The notes: generated by a model not told the origin, from the letters alone. 64,000 nt of DNA from Siphonodentalium dalli (GCA_032622095.1 CP136063.1:143547950-143611949); one strand, 5' to 3'; numbered from the stretch's first letter, positions 21,935-34,264 are shown. Numbers and translations are program-made.

Positions 21935-23450
21935 AATTCACTTCTTTTGAAAAAGGAGTATCAGGAGTTAGTCAAACAATTAACGGAAATGTGGAACGAT
22001 ACAGTACAAATGGCACGGAATGCTCACGAACAAAATTCGGAAACAGAAATTTGATGGCCACTTAATCTGAACGAGAATTAAATATACGGAGGAGGGAAAG
22101 AAACCTACGAAATATTTCCTTAACATGAAAAACGATATTTCATCTAAAAAACAATTAAAGAACTTATAGACAGAAACGGTCAAAACATTTGTGAATCCAT
22201 GTAATCTGTTGAATCTGCCAAAAACTTTCATACTGAGTTGTACACTGAAAAGCCATCGTTGACCAGTTATGATGCGAACGAAGTTACAAATGACATTACA
22301 GTTACTCCGCTTACCCCACACCAAACATCATCTGTGGAAGAAATTTACTTTAGTTTATCCCGGGCCGCTTTATTGGTGACAGTACACGTATAATATGATA
22401 TTGCATATAAAACGGACAAACGGAACATCCCTGGTATGCTTCTACTTTGTTATTTCGAGAAAGCATTTGATACGGTTTCCTGGTCGTTCATCGAGCAATG
22501 TTTAGAAAAATTTAATTTTGGAGAAACGACCAAAGGTGGATCCAAACATTTTACAATGATATTCAATCAGCCGTCGCTGTTAGTTGCAACTTGTTCTCAT
22601 TTTTCAAGCCATCGAGAGGCTATTGACAAGGTGACCCGTTATTACCGTATATTTGTTCTCTTATGCGCCGAGATATTCGCTGAAATGATAAGAGGGAATA
22701 AGAAAATAACAAATACAAAAACAAACCAATATTCTGACGACACTACACTCGTACTAGACGGTAGCGAGGCCAGCCTCAGAGTGTATCTATCCGTGCTTGA
22801 ATCATTCGCTACTATGTCGGGCCTGAAGGCTAATATAGACAAATGCCAACTAGCCTGGCTGGGCTCGCAGCAAATGAACACATCAGTTCCTTCAGAGGAA
22901 TGCAAACTCACAATTTCGAATACATTCACAGTCCTTGGAATTAAATGCAGCACCATCATGTCAGAAATACCAAAAATTCATTTCAGAGATAAGATCGACA
23001 ACTTGAAACAGATAATGGACAAATGGAAACATAGACATATCTCACCATCGGTAGAATAGCACTTATCAAGTTTATTCTCATTCAAAATATTGTCCACCTT
23101 CTCCAATCCCTCCCAAATCCAAAGCATATCCTTGGCGAAAATAACTCTTTTCAAATGTGTATAGAACAACAAGCGCGATAGGGTCAGTCTTACACAGCTT
23201 TTCAGGGATTATGAATATGGCGGTCTCAAAATGTTTAATATAAAATAGATCAACGATGCCCATAGAATAATCTGGATGTGTATCACAAAGTCAACCCCGT
23301 GGTTGAGCTTAACACCACGAGAAATTTCCGGCCCTTTGCTGGCAACTTATGGTATAAAATACATCAACACTTTTCTAGCCAAAACTGAAAACTCTTTCTG
23401 CCGCGACGTTCTTATAGCATGGAAGAGCCGCTTGAAAAATATGTGGTAGA
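21935..23450 (+). pseudogene. L1/Tx1-type LINE relic, reverse transcriptase region
   Basis: A degraded ORF2. The linker before RT is seen as KEYQELVKQLTEM, KETYEIF / TKYFLN and TIKELIDRNGQNICES. The first palm motifs are deleted near 22350. The RT resumes with FIGDSTRIIYDI, NIPGMLLL and EKAFDTVSWSFIEQCLEKFNFG, then VLLCAEIFAEMIRGNKKI and NQYSDDTTLVLDGSE, an active-site box with Ser in place of the usual Ala. It continues FATMSGLKANIDKCQLAWLG. The open frame 22436-23059 covers 207 residues. Beyond it, frame-broken pieces (NDAHRIIWM, LLATYGIKYINTFLAKTEN) reach about 23445. This motif order matches the L1/Tx1 clade rather than CR1. Confidence 0.8.
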
Positions 23451-23543
23451 TAAACAACTCGGTCTCTGTCCATTATGCGTTTAGAACATTTCAGGCGAGG
23501 GGCGTTAGCATAATGGACAGACCGAGTTGTTTATCTTACTTAA
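23446..23543. repeat. 98-bp palindrome beside a MITE
   Basis: ATAAACAACTCGGTCTCTGT at the left pairs with ACAGACCGAGTTGTTTAT at the right, extending through CCATTATGC. The loop is about 28 bp. It lies between the LINE relic and the TTAA MITE and may be a tiny fold-back element. Confidence 0.8.
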
Positions 23544-23548
23544 ATTAA

Positions 23549-24042
23549 AGGTACGGGAGGCCTTGGCGGTGGGTATGCTGTGAAAATATTTCCACTGGTT
23601 AAAAACCGCCACAAACAGAAAGAATACTAAAATGTAGACAGACTTTGTCCGTATACAAATAAGAAATATCGCATAAACAGTATGTTATTGTCATATGTTT
23701 GACCATTGTTATGTAAACAAAAGCATAAAAAGTTACTTTCCTGGTGTTTGTTTATATTATGATGGTAAACATAAAGAGCGTTCTTTGTTGATGAATTCCT
23801 GATATGGAACGAATAAAGAGCGTTTATATCATTTGTGTGTGATTAGCCAGTAACACTGTGCTGCCTTCTGTAACACAATCAGACTCTTGCTTAGGTAAAA
23901 TATAATAGGTCTTTATGATAGCATGCTGTTTACGCGATGGTCATGGTATATATGAACAAAACTATATGCGTTTTAATGTTTTTCTGTTTACGGTGATTGA
24001 AACAAATATGAATATTTTCGACAACTAAGGCATCCCGTGCCT
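23549..24042. mobile_element. TTAA MITE family T, copy 1
   Basis: TTAA at 23545-23548 and 24043-24046 brackets ends AGGTACGGGAGGCC and, reversed, AGGCACGGGATGCC. The interior includes CCTTGGCGGTGGGTATGCTG, AATAAAGAGCG words and TTTCTGTTTACGGTGATTGA. Two more copies occur at 32323-32820 and 62969-63443, both inverted relative to this one. TTAA targets suggest piggyBac- or Kolobok-type mobilisation. No transposase. Confidence 0.85.
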
Positions 24043-24046
24043 TTAA

Positions 24047-24480
24047 CATCCATAGAAATGTAATTAGATTCACAAATAAACAATCATTAATTTGACAACT
24101 ATCGAGTGACCACGCAGGCATTACCACTCGCGTTACCACTCGCGTGCAGCACTGAAATCGTATAACGTGCATTATGGGTGACCTCACCATTGTCATAGTT
24201 TAACTCATGCAGTAATTAATCACTATACGACGAGGTGGGGCGGATTCCACCTCAAGCAGATGCGAAATTAGCAAAAAAAACTATTTCTTGACATTAACTG
24301 ATAGGTAAAGTAACCAGAAGTAACCATTTGTACCCATTGCACCCATGGTCCTGAAAGTAGTTCAGGAAATATGTTTTTTATGTTTCTAAATTTGTGCTTA
24401 TAAAATGTACCCAATGTACACGACGTAACAACAGGGTACAACAGTTCTGATATTTTGCAGCGTATCCGAAAGAGTGTCCC
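24047..24480. other. No gene recognised
   Basis: AT-rich spacer between the TTAA MITE and the LINE C-terminal fragment. It may include upstream parts of that LINE too diverged to read. Confidence 0.35.
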
Positions 24481-24732
24481 ATGCAACCAACCCAAAGAGT
24501 TGTAAAAATTTCTCCCTTCTGTTTATGTGGGGAACTTGAGACAACTTACCACTATCTCTTTGAATGTAGATTTTATCAAGAGCCAAGAAGTGAACTATAT
24601 GACTCCCTACCCAATGTTGCCCTATCTGAGAATACTCTAATGCAGGGATCAAGGGAGCTTAGCCTTCGCGAGAACAAACAAATATTTAATGCAGTACAGA
24701 CATATATCATGAGAACAAAACGATTTCCATGA
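24481..24732 (+). pseudogene. LINE C-terminal fragment with CCHC-like motif
   Basis: The 83-residue frame contains SPFCLCGELETTYHYLFECR, then FYQEPRSELYDSL. CxCG-ET-HYLFEC-Y-R is the Zn-binding C-terminal signature of several LINE clades (Jockey/I/R1 and related). Upstream RT is not readable. It ends at TGA before a 3' region without a clear tail. Probably a 5'-truncated or decayed LINE, separate from the L1/Tx1 relic. Confidence 0.65.
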
Positions 24733-25039
24733 TCTGTATGGGTAACAACTTGCTTTGGATTCCGGCCACGTTATGCGGCAGCACGATGTTCCCCATTATA
24801 TATGTAGTACTAAATGTCTTCCGATAACGATTATTTTGTAAGTTTCTTACTTGTCACTATCCTGTATATACGTGAAATGATTCTACATGAAGAATGCAGC
24901 GATATTCACAGTGAACCCCATTGAAAGAGGAATTGGCCATGGCGATTGACCCCCTCCCATGGAGCCTGACGCATGCATATTACTACGAGCATAATTTTCA
25001 CCACGCAGCAACTAAATTATTGAAAACTCTGTCCCCTCT

Positions 25040-25054
25040 ACTTTCTCACTCTCT

Positions 25055-25130
<76 letters not shown>

Positions 25131-25165
25131 TTCTCTCTCTCTATCTCTCTCTCTGCCTCCTGCTA
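25040..25165. repeat. (CT)n microsatellite
   Basis: About 120 bp of CT dinucleotides with a few interruptions. It produces a Leu/Ser ORF at 24921-25172 that is not a gene. Confidence 0.95.
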
Positions 25166-25354
25166 TCCCTAACACTATCTTCCCGCTGTTTCCATCCCCA
25201 ACTCAAACTTAGTTACTTCTCCATTAAAAAACATTATTTCTATCCTTTCCCGTCTGATCGATACCCCTCCCTCACTTATTGGGGAAGGGGCATGTCGCCA
25301 AAGAGGAGAAGACTTCATATAAGCCCTCGGGCTTGTTGTCTGATCCTCATGGCC

Positions 25355-25735
25355 TTTTTTTTTTTACCGATTTAGGTCAACGAAGGGAGTTGTATGGTGG
25401 CCCCCAAGCCAATATAAATATTCACCCCTTTCGCCCAACCCGATCAAAAATGGCTGCCGTCCAGAAGTGTTGAAATAGGGCACCTTGCCATTTCTCGGCC
25501 CCTTGACCGATTTAGGTCAAACACAGGGTGAAAGGGGTGAATATTTAGATTGGCTGGGGGGGGGGGCATCACACAACACCCTTTATTTGACCTAATTCGG
25601 TCAAGGGGACGAGAAATGGCATGGGTGCCCTATTTGAATCCTCTGGACGACGGCCATTTTGGATCGGGTGGGGTGTGTGGAAAGAGTCCATTGTGGGCAC
25701 CCTACAACACTCTTTGTTTGACCTAATTATAAAAC
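25355..25735. repeat. GACCGATTTAGGTCAA fold-back element
   Basis: Arms 25367-25520 and 25586-25730 are inverted copies bounded by CCGATTTAGGTCAA / TTGACCTAATTCGG words. Each includes an ATGGCxGCCGTCC / GGACGACGGCCAT block. The middle (about 25527-25580) repeats the AAAGGGGTGAATATTTA end of the left arm in inverse, so the structure is a double fold-back. A G11 tract lies near 25556. Confidence 0.8.
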
Positions 25736-27470
25736 AAATCGAATAAGAAATGGAAGTCACCTTCGTTTTAATCGGTACTGTGACGAGTTGAATATATCGT
25801 TAAGATAGATAAGTCTGGTCGCCAGACAAGAAATCAATCCTACGTAACCCAACATAAACTCATAGGTCACTCAAAGACTGTCTGTGTGTAGCAGTCTGAG
25901 CAATGGCAACTCGCACTGTCTCTTTGATTTTGCTGTCCCAGTCCCACTTAGCCCGGCATATTATCCCACTTTGCCCAGTGCGATGTCCCGCTTTGCCCAA
26001 AGACACGGACAAAGTGGGACAAAACAAGAGGTTCCAAAAGGGACATACCGATATGTTGTTTGATATCAATGACCACTCGGTTATATGCGCCGATGAATTG
26101 TATGCAAATCAACGGCTTTCCATTTTTTTCCGGCGAAAACCCTACCTAAAACTCATTGAAAACATTATTTGGTGTCCAGCTTTGCCCGGGTCTCCCTTAA
26201 ATCATTCGTTTATTTATATATCTGTGTGAACATACGAAGTGGTAGAACATAATGGCAGCAGTCCAAACATTTCGCTACATTGGCCCGATAGGGCGTGATG
26301 TTGTATTTTAATGCCCTAATTGTTGAATCGGCATTCCCAAGATAGCTAAATTCATAGGGGCTGTTTTAAAGTGTCCTTGGGCTGATTATCATATTCGTTT
26401 GTTCACAATACACTGCATGTATAAGCATCTGCACGTTTCTTAATTTGCCATGTGGACTTTTTTCTTGAGCCCAAATGCCAGTGAGTTAAGTCGGGTCATG
26501 ATGGTTGCAGGATATGCCTCCAACAAAACGGATTACTTCCTGCAGATATAGTAGCCAAGTAAGCATCATAGTTTCAGATTTGAAGTATATGCACTTCAGC
26601 TAAAACAGCATGGGATGCAGGCATTCTGTTATATTTCCCCCCATTGGCACCACATGGTTTAGCCCCGTGTTTACATTTTACTTTATTCCGATTGTGCAGT
26701 AGATCTGTCGATCACATCGTGCTACTCATTCTACGGGTCTAAAGCCATATTGTTACCATTCATTATTTTTAATCGAACAAAACCACCCATTTTTACTTTC
26801 AGAATCACACATTCGATACCGAAGAAAGAAGAAGACTACCTGGGAGGCAAAGGGAAGGCACCGTATCAACCGATCTGAATTCATTCATGAAAGGGTCTCT
26901 TGGAGTCCGCTAGGAAAAGGCTCGCGATGCAACGAATCCAAAATGTTACCACAAAAAAAGATGGGCCTTTAAGACGAGTGTATGATGGTGTGACCAATTA
27001 ACAAAAACAATGTTACATGATTTGATTTGTATTCAATATATAAATGACCAGAAATCTTAAATCCTCTTTCCCATGGCCACGTGTATGAGGCCTGACTTCG
27101 ACCCAAACTGCTTGCCACAGTTCTACACGACATAACTGACTTGTTCACAGGCATTTCATCTTAAATATAAAATCACAAATCCTACGTAGAAATATTTTTG
27201 TAACATTATTTCGTGTTATTTTATGATCAAACGTTTCTTACGGTCATTACACTCATTACAAAATGGTGATCAACGACCATTAATAGCGCTGAATTGGTCA
27301 GTCTCGTCGGTTTTTGTGATTAAGAGTGTTACACAACATGACAACATATCAAAGGATACATTAGTTAACTACATTCTTTCAATGTATATACTGGTTGCAG
27401 TTCAAACAATTTAAAACTGAAAGCAACGGCTTAAAACCAAACGAATTTCCAGCAAAGATATTTAAATCTC
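25736..27470. other. No gene recognised
   Basis: Low signal throughout. The plus ORF at 25903-26229 has repeated CPALP words from short TTTGCCC repeats, and no domain. Others are near-random length. Confidence 0.4.
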
Positions 27471-27487
27471 GTTTACTTTGATATTCG

Positions 27488-27566
27488 ATGAACCTGGGTA
27501 CCTTATTACGATTTTCCCCAACCTGGGTACCTTTATAACAATTTTCAGAACCTGGGTACCTTTATC
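27488..27566. repeat. Three copies of AACCTGGGTACCTT
   Basis: Copies at about 27491, 27522 and 27550, spaced about 28-31 bp and separated by ATTACGATTTTC / ATAACAATTTTC. Confidence 0.85.
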
Positions 27567-27570
27567 GAAA

Positions 27571-29129
27571 AAAATTAGAGTGACCAATTCTATTACCCCA
27601 AATTGAAGAGTACCGTAGTTTGGCGGTTTGCTTGGGCCATACAGCAATATATAATCTTAAAGTCGATTCAGTTTATAGCGAAATTCCAGTAAATTGGGCA
27701 TGCACCTTGCCTATATGGACGGTTCAGACCTAAGTTGCTGAACTCCGTTTGTAAATTTCGGTGTAAGCCGGTTGACTCGTTTGGTATCCTCTAGTTATTC
27801 AATCGATTCAGAACAAGTTCGTGGTGACTCATCACTTAATTGTGGTGCGTGTACACTCATCACTAATGAAAAAGCTACGATTCACAATGAAAAATACATT
27901 TTTTAATAGCAGGGTTCAATATATTGCCGACTAAATGTGCTTTCTTTCAATAAACATAATATTAGTAACAATATTTTTGGTCCAAGCAGAATAAAAGCAT
28001 GAAAATAGAAAGTGTGTTCGTGGTCATAATGTTTGATCAAATAAATGTGAGTTTGGACACACATGAGGTATCAGATTGTTTGAAAAATAGTGTAGCATTT
28101 GCTCGTAGCTGCCAAAATACTATGTAATCTGTCATATCCTAGTTTATTACCTTTTTCTTCATTTCTCGATGTGTTTTCTGTCGCTTCCACCATTTTCGAA
28201 ACCACGTGATTCCCCACCGTGCATTAGAAGCGTTATGAAATTCTGATTTCAACGATACCAATATTTCATTTTCACCAAAAAGTTCACTTAGGACAACCTG
28301 GAAATCAGGTCGCAATTATTGGGGCACGAACAGCGCTCTGCTTCCCCCAAACACACTGCCATTATACGCCGTTACTATTTATGCACCTCTGGTATACTAT
28401 TAAAGCAGGCACATATATAGGGACGGCGTATAAGGGGGATGCGGGTGGGGAGTGCATGTCCTCTGGTATAATAATTGAAGCTACATTGAAACGACCGCGC
28501 GATTTGTTTGTTATGAGTGGCGCGTGTCGAACAATGGGATATCACTGAAATATTAGTTTGCCAGCCTTGGGAATTGGTGTGATTTACAAAAAATACAATA
28601 TATATACATCAACAGAACGAACGGAAGAACGGCAATAGTAACACATGTATTGGTTGAATTATTTATTAACTAGTAGAATAATTACATTTATTATAATTAT
28701 TCCACAAAACTAATCCAGTTCCGAAAATATCCACAGGTACTCAGGACCACTAATCCAACGATGAAACTGAACGAATTAACATTTCCATTTAGAACCACTT
28801 AATAGTGATATATCCAATAATCCAACAGAATAACCATTTCACTATATATAGCGCTCCACATATCCGATATTATTAACAGCAGAAATTGTATCTGGAGAAT
28901 CGGGAGGAACCAATGGACTATTTGTAGTAATTTAGAAACAGTTTTCTTGCAAAGGCGACACGTTTGTCACATAATAATGATGTGCAGCATTACCTTTGGC
29001 AAAAAGTAAGTTGGTTGTTGGTTACATGTCCAAATTCCATGTCATCATTCTGGCAGACAGACTTCTTCGGAATTCATGATCCACTTTATACAATGTATAT
29101 AATATAATAGTAAGACACAATCATGCTCT
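27571..29129. other. No gene recognised
   Basis: AT-rich. Near 28355-28475 a TATACGCCGT / ACGGCGTATA inverted pair and a repeated CCTCTGGTATA suggest a small decayed repeat. No coding evidence. Confidence 0.4.
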
Positions 29130-29215
29130 TTAAAAACACTTCTTCAAATATTTCCGTTATTTCGTTAACAACACTTCTTCAAATATCTCCGTTATTTAGT
29201 TAATACAAATTAAAT
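29129..29215. repeat. Tandem duplication AACACTTCTTCAAATAT
   Basis: Two copies of AACACTTCTTCAAATATYTC followed by CGTTATTTMGTTAA, about 37 bp apart. Confidence 0.9.
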
Positions 29216-29245
29216 GATTAGCGTTAATGGTTCTTTCTAAATGGA

Positions 29246-29286
29246 CAATCGACCACGCGTGCCACGCGTGGTTGCGATTGACCATA
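29246..29286. repeat. CGACCACGCGTG hairpin
   Basis: CAATCGACCACGCGTG meets CCACGCGTGGTTGCGATTG, a near-perfect palindrome. TATAAATA lies 280 bp further on, at about 29573, without an associated ORF. Confidence 0.75.
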
Positions 29287-29290
29287 TATT

Positions 29291-29872
29291 AATGGCCTTT
29301 TTGAGTTCCGATTGTTCATTTATAAATGGCCAATACTTAAAGAACGGGCTATTGTGTTGAATCTCGGCGAGCGCACGGATTTCGCGTCGTTTTCAACACA
29401 CCCTCAACGGCGCATTTCCAGTTAATTGCATTATGTGGGGTCAGTTGTGCTGTAAGTCGGTCAGAGCACGTGAATAGTTCTTTACCAGAATAAATCTCGT
29501 CTTCTTGTGCTCTAACCATTACTTAAGCCCATTCGATGTGCGATTTCCTCGCGCAAATTCTAGTATAAATAGTGCGTCTATTTCAGACAAAGTTCAAACA
29601 TAAAATCTGACCAGACAAGACATAGAAACGGCTATTTAGTCCAGTGCATTTATAGTTTCACATTAAACTAATTGCAACACTAAGTTTCTCAATGGGAATA
29701 ATTACAATAATCCATCACAAACAATATAATAAATACGAAATTGATGAATTTTGTGAAATAAATTTGTCAAAATTTGGAAAATACTCAATGTATCAGGGGG
29801 GGGGGGGGCAATGAAAAATAATACGGATACAAGGTGGAAATGTTGTGTTTTTCAGTTTTGGGAACCCACCAC
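29291..29872. other. No gene recognised; G12 tract
   Basis: Contains a possible TATA-like TATAAATA near 29573 and a G12 homopolymer at about 29788. I see no gene. Confidence 0.35.
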
Positions 29873-29912
29873 CCCGGGGGTAGAGGATAGCTGCTATCCG
29901 TGATTAGGCGAT
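29873..29912 (+). repeat. GATAGCTGCTATC motif, left copy of an inverted pair
   Basis: GGGTAGAGGATAGCTGCTAT followed by CCGTGATTAGG. The same 31-33 bp occur inverted at 38080-38112. The centre GGATAGCTGCTATCC is itself palindromic. Confidence 0.85.
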
Positions 29913-30713
29913 ACTTCTGCGCATGACTCGCCGGAAGTTATAACACCATAGAAACGAGAAAGCGTCATGCTCAATATACGTACTTTACTACTTTGCGTAC
30001 ATTTTTGTTACGTTACCTTGCGTTTTACAAATTTACATTTTCGACAGTTTTGGAAATTTAGAAACGCTAAAACGGTATTATTGCACTTAAATGAAAAAGT
30101 ATATAATATAGAGTTGTGCGCTGTTTCGAGATATATGAATCATGATTCGATTGTCGATTCTGAACGTTTTCATCACACAGTTCGAACTTCTGTGTCAGAC
30201 TCGGAGGCAATTTTGGCCAAGTCAATACCAATTACCATTGTTATAATTTTATTTTAGAATATAATTTTCTTCTTAATCACAGATGTGCATATTAATATAT
30301 TTTTTTCCATCTAATGTTGTAATAATTACATTACTTAAACACTGAAAAAACCGCCCAGTTTCAAGTTGCTGTAGTATTTTAAATAATTAACCATAAGATA
30401 TGGTATTTGGCTCATTGAATCATTAATAATTAATTCTGCAAAATTGAGGCAAACACGTATTTGAAGGCATACAATTCGAAAAATACTTAACGAAAATGGG
30501 AACGGTTTTCAGTTCTGGATTCAGCAAATTGAGTTTGACAAAATAGGCATGATATTTGTATGACATATGAATTTTATTTTTTTATACACATCCATGAATA
30601 TCCATAAATTGATGATTTCAGCAAATTTTCCCAAATTTTTATCACAAAATTCACCTAATTTCTTTTTTTTCGATTTTGCTGATATTGAGTTTGTTGTTTA
30701 TGGAGGGTTTCTG
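29913..30713. other. No gene recognised
   Basis: The ORF at 29967-30257 (96 codons) has no recognisable domain; the sequence is AT-rich. Confidence 0.35.
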
Positions 30714-31272
30714 TATTGGAGGCCCTTTACACATTTATTATTTATTTACGCTCAAGCACAAATATTTGCGCTTAAACCCAAATAACCTCTAACATAAATA
30801 AAAATAAATATGCATTGATCCCCGCTGAATTAATTTTAAATGGCACAGGCCTAAACACATCACTAAAGTTTATATTTCCCCACCATATGAGGGAAACAAT
30901 CCCCAAGTAACCCCAATATCTGTTTTATGACCATGGAAATGGTATAGATCTGTGCAGGATATGTCCCTTTAATAAAACATACTTGAGCTCTGGGAGTGAG
31001 GCACCAATTCTTGGGACACCAGGGACAGAGATGCTGATATGCATATGGATTTTTTTTCTTCAACTTTCCAGTCTGTATGGGGCTTCTACTATATGGGCCC
31101 ATGATAATATAATATGAGATGGACTCAATCATTCACATCATTCACATGCTTAAGCGCAAATAAATTGATAGACACATATTTGCGCTTAAGCGCAAATGAT
31201 TTGTGCTTAAGCGTAAATGATTTACTACACTTAAGCACAAATAAATAATAAATGTGAAAAGGGCCTCCCATA
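30714..31272. mobile_element. Family S MITE (6-bp duplication), copy 1
   Basis: Ends TATTGGAGGCCCTTTACACA and, reversed, TATGGGAGGCCCTTTTCACA continue as TTTATTATTTATTTG/ACGC. The flanks are TTTCTG and TTTATG, a 6-bp duplication with one change. The right subterminal part has four GCTTAAGCGCAAAT-type palindromes. The middle shares CCATATGAGGGAAACAATCC and ATGGACTCAATCATTCACAT with copy 2. No transposase. Confidence 0.8.
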
Positions 31273-31518
31273 TTTATGTGCCGGTACTTATTTCAGCAAA
31301 AACAAATTATGTTGCAATTAGTTACGGGCTTGGAATATTTTCTCATAAATGCACTGGAGTCTGGACTAGTGACGTGAATTAAGCGAATGAGACGAGCAGT
31401 TCACAAAACAAAATCAGTTGGCGATATCTGGCTAGCAAGGGGATATTGCTGAGCTATTTAATTTTGATTATTATTTAATATATTAATAAATAATTGTTTA
31501 TTAATTTTACTTGTTGCT

Positions 31519-32864
31519 TATGGGAGGCCCTTTTCACATTTATTATTTATATTTGTGCTTAAGTGTAAATCATAAATGCGCAAATCATTTACGCTTAAGC
31601 GCAAATATGTGGCTATCAATTTATTTGCGATTAAGCGCAAATCATTTGCGCTTAAGCGCATATACCTAACACTCCCTTACATCCCTCTGATGTGAATAAT
31701 TGAGTCCATCTCATATTATATTATAATGGGCCCATAGTAGTAGCCCCATAGAGACCGGAAAGTTGAAGAAAAAACAATCCATATGCATATCAGCATCTCT
31801 GTCCCTGGTGTCCCAAAAATTGGTGCCTCACTACCAGAGCTCAAGTATATTTTATTAAAGGGACATCTCCTGCACAGATATATACCATTTCCATGGCCAT
31901 AAATAGGGAATTAGGGGTTACTGGGGGTTTGCTTCCCTCATATGGTGTACTTATTTACTTGAAATAGGGGAAAACCCCCTATTTTCATAATATCAGCATC
32001 CCTGTCCCCAAGAATATGTGTCTCCATCCCAGAGATATAGTATATTTTATAAAAGAGACATATCCTGCACAGATCTATACCATTTCCATGGTCATACAAC
32101 ATATCTTGAGGTTACTGGGGATTGTTTCCCTCATATGGTGGGGCTATATAAACTTTAGTGATGTGTTTAGGCCTGTGCCATTTAAAATTATTTCAGGGGG
32201 ATCAATGCATATTAATTTAAATTTGGGTTTAAGCGCAAATGATTTCTGCTTAAGCGCAAATGATTTCCGCTTAAGCGCAAATATGATATATTTGCGCTTA
32301 AGTGCAAATGATTTGAGCTTAAAGGCACGTGCGGCCTTTGTTGTCGAAAATATTCATATTTTTTCCAATCACTGTAAACAGAAAAAACATTAAAACGCAT
32401 ACAGTTTCGTTTATATATACCATGACCATCGCGTAAACTGCATGTTATCATCAAGACCTACTATATTTTACCTAAGCAAGGGTATGATTGTGTCACAGAA
32501 GACAGCAGAATGCTACTGGCTAATCACATATAAATGGCATAAACGCTCTTTAATAATTCCATATCAGGAATTCACCAACAAAGAACGCTCTTTGTGTTTA
32601 CCATCATAATATAAACAAACACCGGGAAAGTAACTTTTTATGCTTGTGTTTACATAACAACAATGGTCAAACATATGTCAATACCATACAGTTTATGCGA
32701 TATTTCTTATTTGTATACGGACAAAGTCTGTCTACATGTTGATGTTCTTTCTGTTTGTGGCGGTTTTTGACGGGTGGAAATATTTTCACAGGATACCCAC
32801 CGCCAAGGCCAACCGTATCTTTAAGCGTAAAAATAAATAATAAATGTGAAAAGGGCCTCCCATA
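31519..32864. mobile_element. Family S MITE, copy 2, with nested insertion
   Basis: Both ends read TATGGGAGGCCCTTTTCACA (right one reversed). A perfect 6-bp duplication, GTTGCT, lies at 31513-31518 and 32865-32870. Many GCGCTTAAGCGCAAAT palindromes occur inside both ends. It is inverted relative to copy 1. It holds an internal partial duplication (31860-32160, the GGACATxTCCTGCACAGATxTA block twice) and the TTAA MITE at 32323-32820. Without the MITE it is about 840 bp. Confidence 0.9.
32323..32820. mobile_element. TTAA MITE family T, copy 2 (nested)
   Basis: It is inserted into a GCTTAAGCG palindrome of family S copy 2: TTAA at 32319-32322 and again at 32821-32824. Ends AGGCACGTGCGGCC and, reversed, AGATACGGTTGGCC. 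Interior as in copy 1 (23549-24042), opposite orientation. Deleting it restores ...GAGCTTAAGCGTAAA..., a clean empty site. Confidence 0.92.
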
Positions 32865-32920
32865 GTTGCTGGTATTTATTCTCCAATATCAGTTAGATGG
32901 CTCAACAATGGTTGTTTCAT

Positions 32921-32966
32921 ATGGGAGGCCCTTTCACATTTATTATTTATTGCGCTTAAGCGCCCG
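32921..32966. repeat. Solo end of family S
   Basis: ATATGGGAGGCCCTTTCACATTTATT-type end followed directly by GCGCTTAAGCGC, with no partner end. A truncated copy 56 bp after copy 2. Confidence 0.75.
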
Positions 32967-33263
32967 TAACAAACTGTTCCACAAGCCAGAAGATTTTCAA
33001 ACTTGAAGAGCCAAATGTCAACACAATGAAACATTGTTTACATCGATTATAGTTTCATACTATTTTTAAGTTAATATTGAATTGATGAAGGAATGGAGCT
33101 ACGAATGAGTGACTCCATAATATTAGTAATTGACTGGCAAATTAATTGCACAAAGCTTTCAAACTTTGTATAATATGTAACCGCGTACAGAGAATGTCAG
33201 AATGAGGCATCTTTGTTGAAGACTTATAATCAGTTTGTCCATATTCTGCCAAGATAAATTATA

Positions 33264-33540
33264 TTAACCCGTTTGTAGAATTAAAGATCCTGTGACAGTG
33301 CATTCTCTTATATATGAGTCTCCCATAGGGAGCCCTGCATATATAAGAGAATACACTTGTTTACAATTAGGTCGAGGTAAATATTGTTAGGCCAATGTAT
33401 TCTCTCATATATGTGAGGATCCCTATGGGAGACTCATATATAAGAGAATGCACTGGCACATGATCTTTATATAAGTAAGAGAATGCATTGGCACAGGGTT
33501 TACACAAAATTTCAAGAAGCCCCAGTCATGGAAGGGTTAA
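33264..33540. mobile_element. TTAA-flanked MITE, piggyBac-like, copy 2
   Basis: TTAA at 33264-33267 and 33537-33540. The right end, reversed, reads TTAACCCTTCCATGACTGGG and matches the internal end at 5394 of copy 1. The left end is TTAACCCGTTTGTAGAAT. Inverted GCATTCTCTTATATATGAGT / ACTCATATATAAGAGAATGC blocks, with CCCATAGGGA between, fill the interior. Confidence 0.75.
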
Positions 33541-34264
33541 TTATAAATGACCATATTGGCTCAATATTGGGAATATAATAACAAATTATGACTACGTTCA
33601 TGACTGAACTAGATTTATTGTAGAATATTTGGCTAATAACAGTCTAGAGCTATGTGTTAATAAAATACTTGAATACACCTTCCACGTTAGGTTGTTTATT
33701 TTATACCACATGACATACTACTTGGAAACAGTCATTTTAAATTTACTGGTAGTAACGGGTCACAGGCAGTAACGGGTCAGTTGCTGTTTATCGTCCTGGC
33801 AAAAGCCACAAATGCACTTGATCTCCCAAAATCCTGTTGATTCTTGAGAATGAATATGTGTTTGAGATCATGTGCAATTTGTGGCGGGTTCTGACGGTAA
33901 TTTCCGATTTAATTCATTTTTTCTGACGGACAGTGGAAACGCATCCGAGAAAAGTAGGTCAACAAAATATGTCAAGTTGCAGATCGGCTGCTGCCAATTT
34001 AAAATAGAATAAAATACACCCAAACTAAGCACTGTAAAATATTAACAAATTATTGATTTTTCAACTCCCAGACCCCCACAAAAGTTAAATTTGTATTATT
34101 GTGTAAACATTTAATTTGTTTCGACCTACTTCCGTTGTCAATAGCGGGTCACATGCTTTTGTTGACAGTCGATCGCACGTGCTATCACGGACTGAATACA
34201 AACATGTCAATTGAATTCTGATGATTAGCATACGTTGGAAATAATAAAATATAGTAACATTTCA
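33541..34264. other. No gene recognised
   Basis: AT-rich; GGTAGTAACGGGTCAC and GGCAGTAACGGGTCA form a short duplication near 33750. No coding support. Confidence 0.35.

Noticed and set aside
25903-26229. 108-codon ORF with CPALP words
   Set aside because: Short repeated TTTGCCC motifs explain it; no domain or splice signal.
29560-29640. TATAAATA as a promoter
   Set aside because: No ORF or exon signal follows within several hundred bases.
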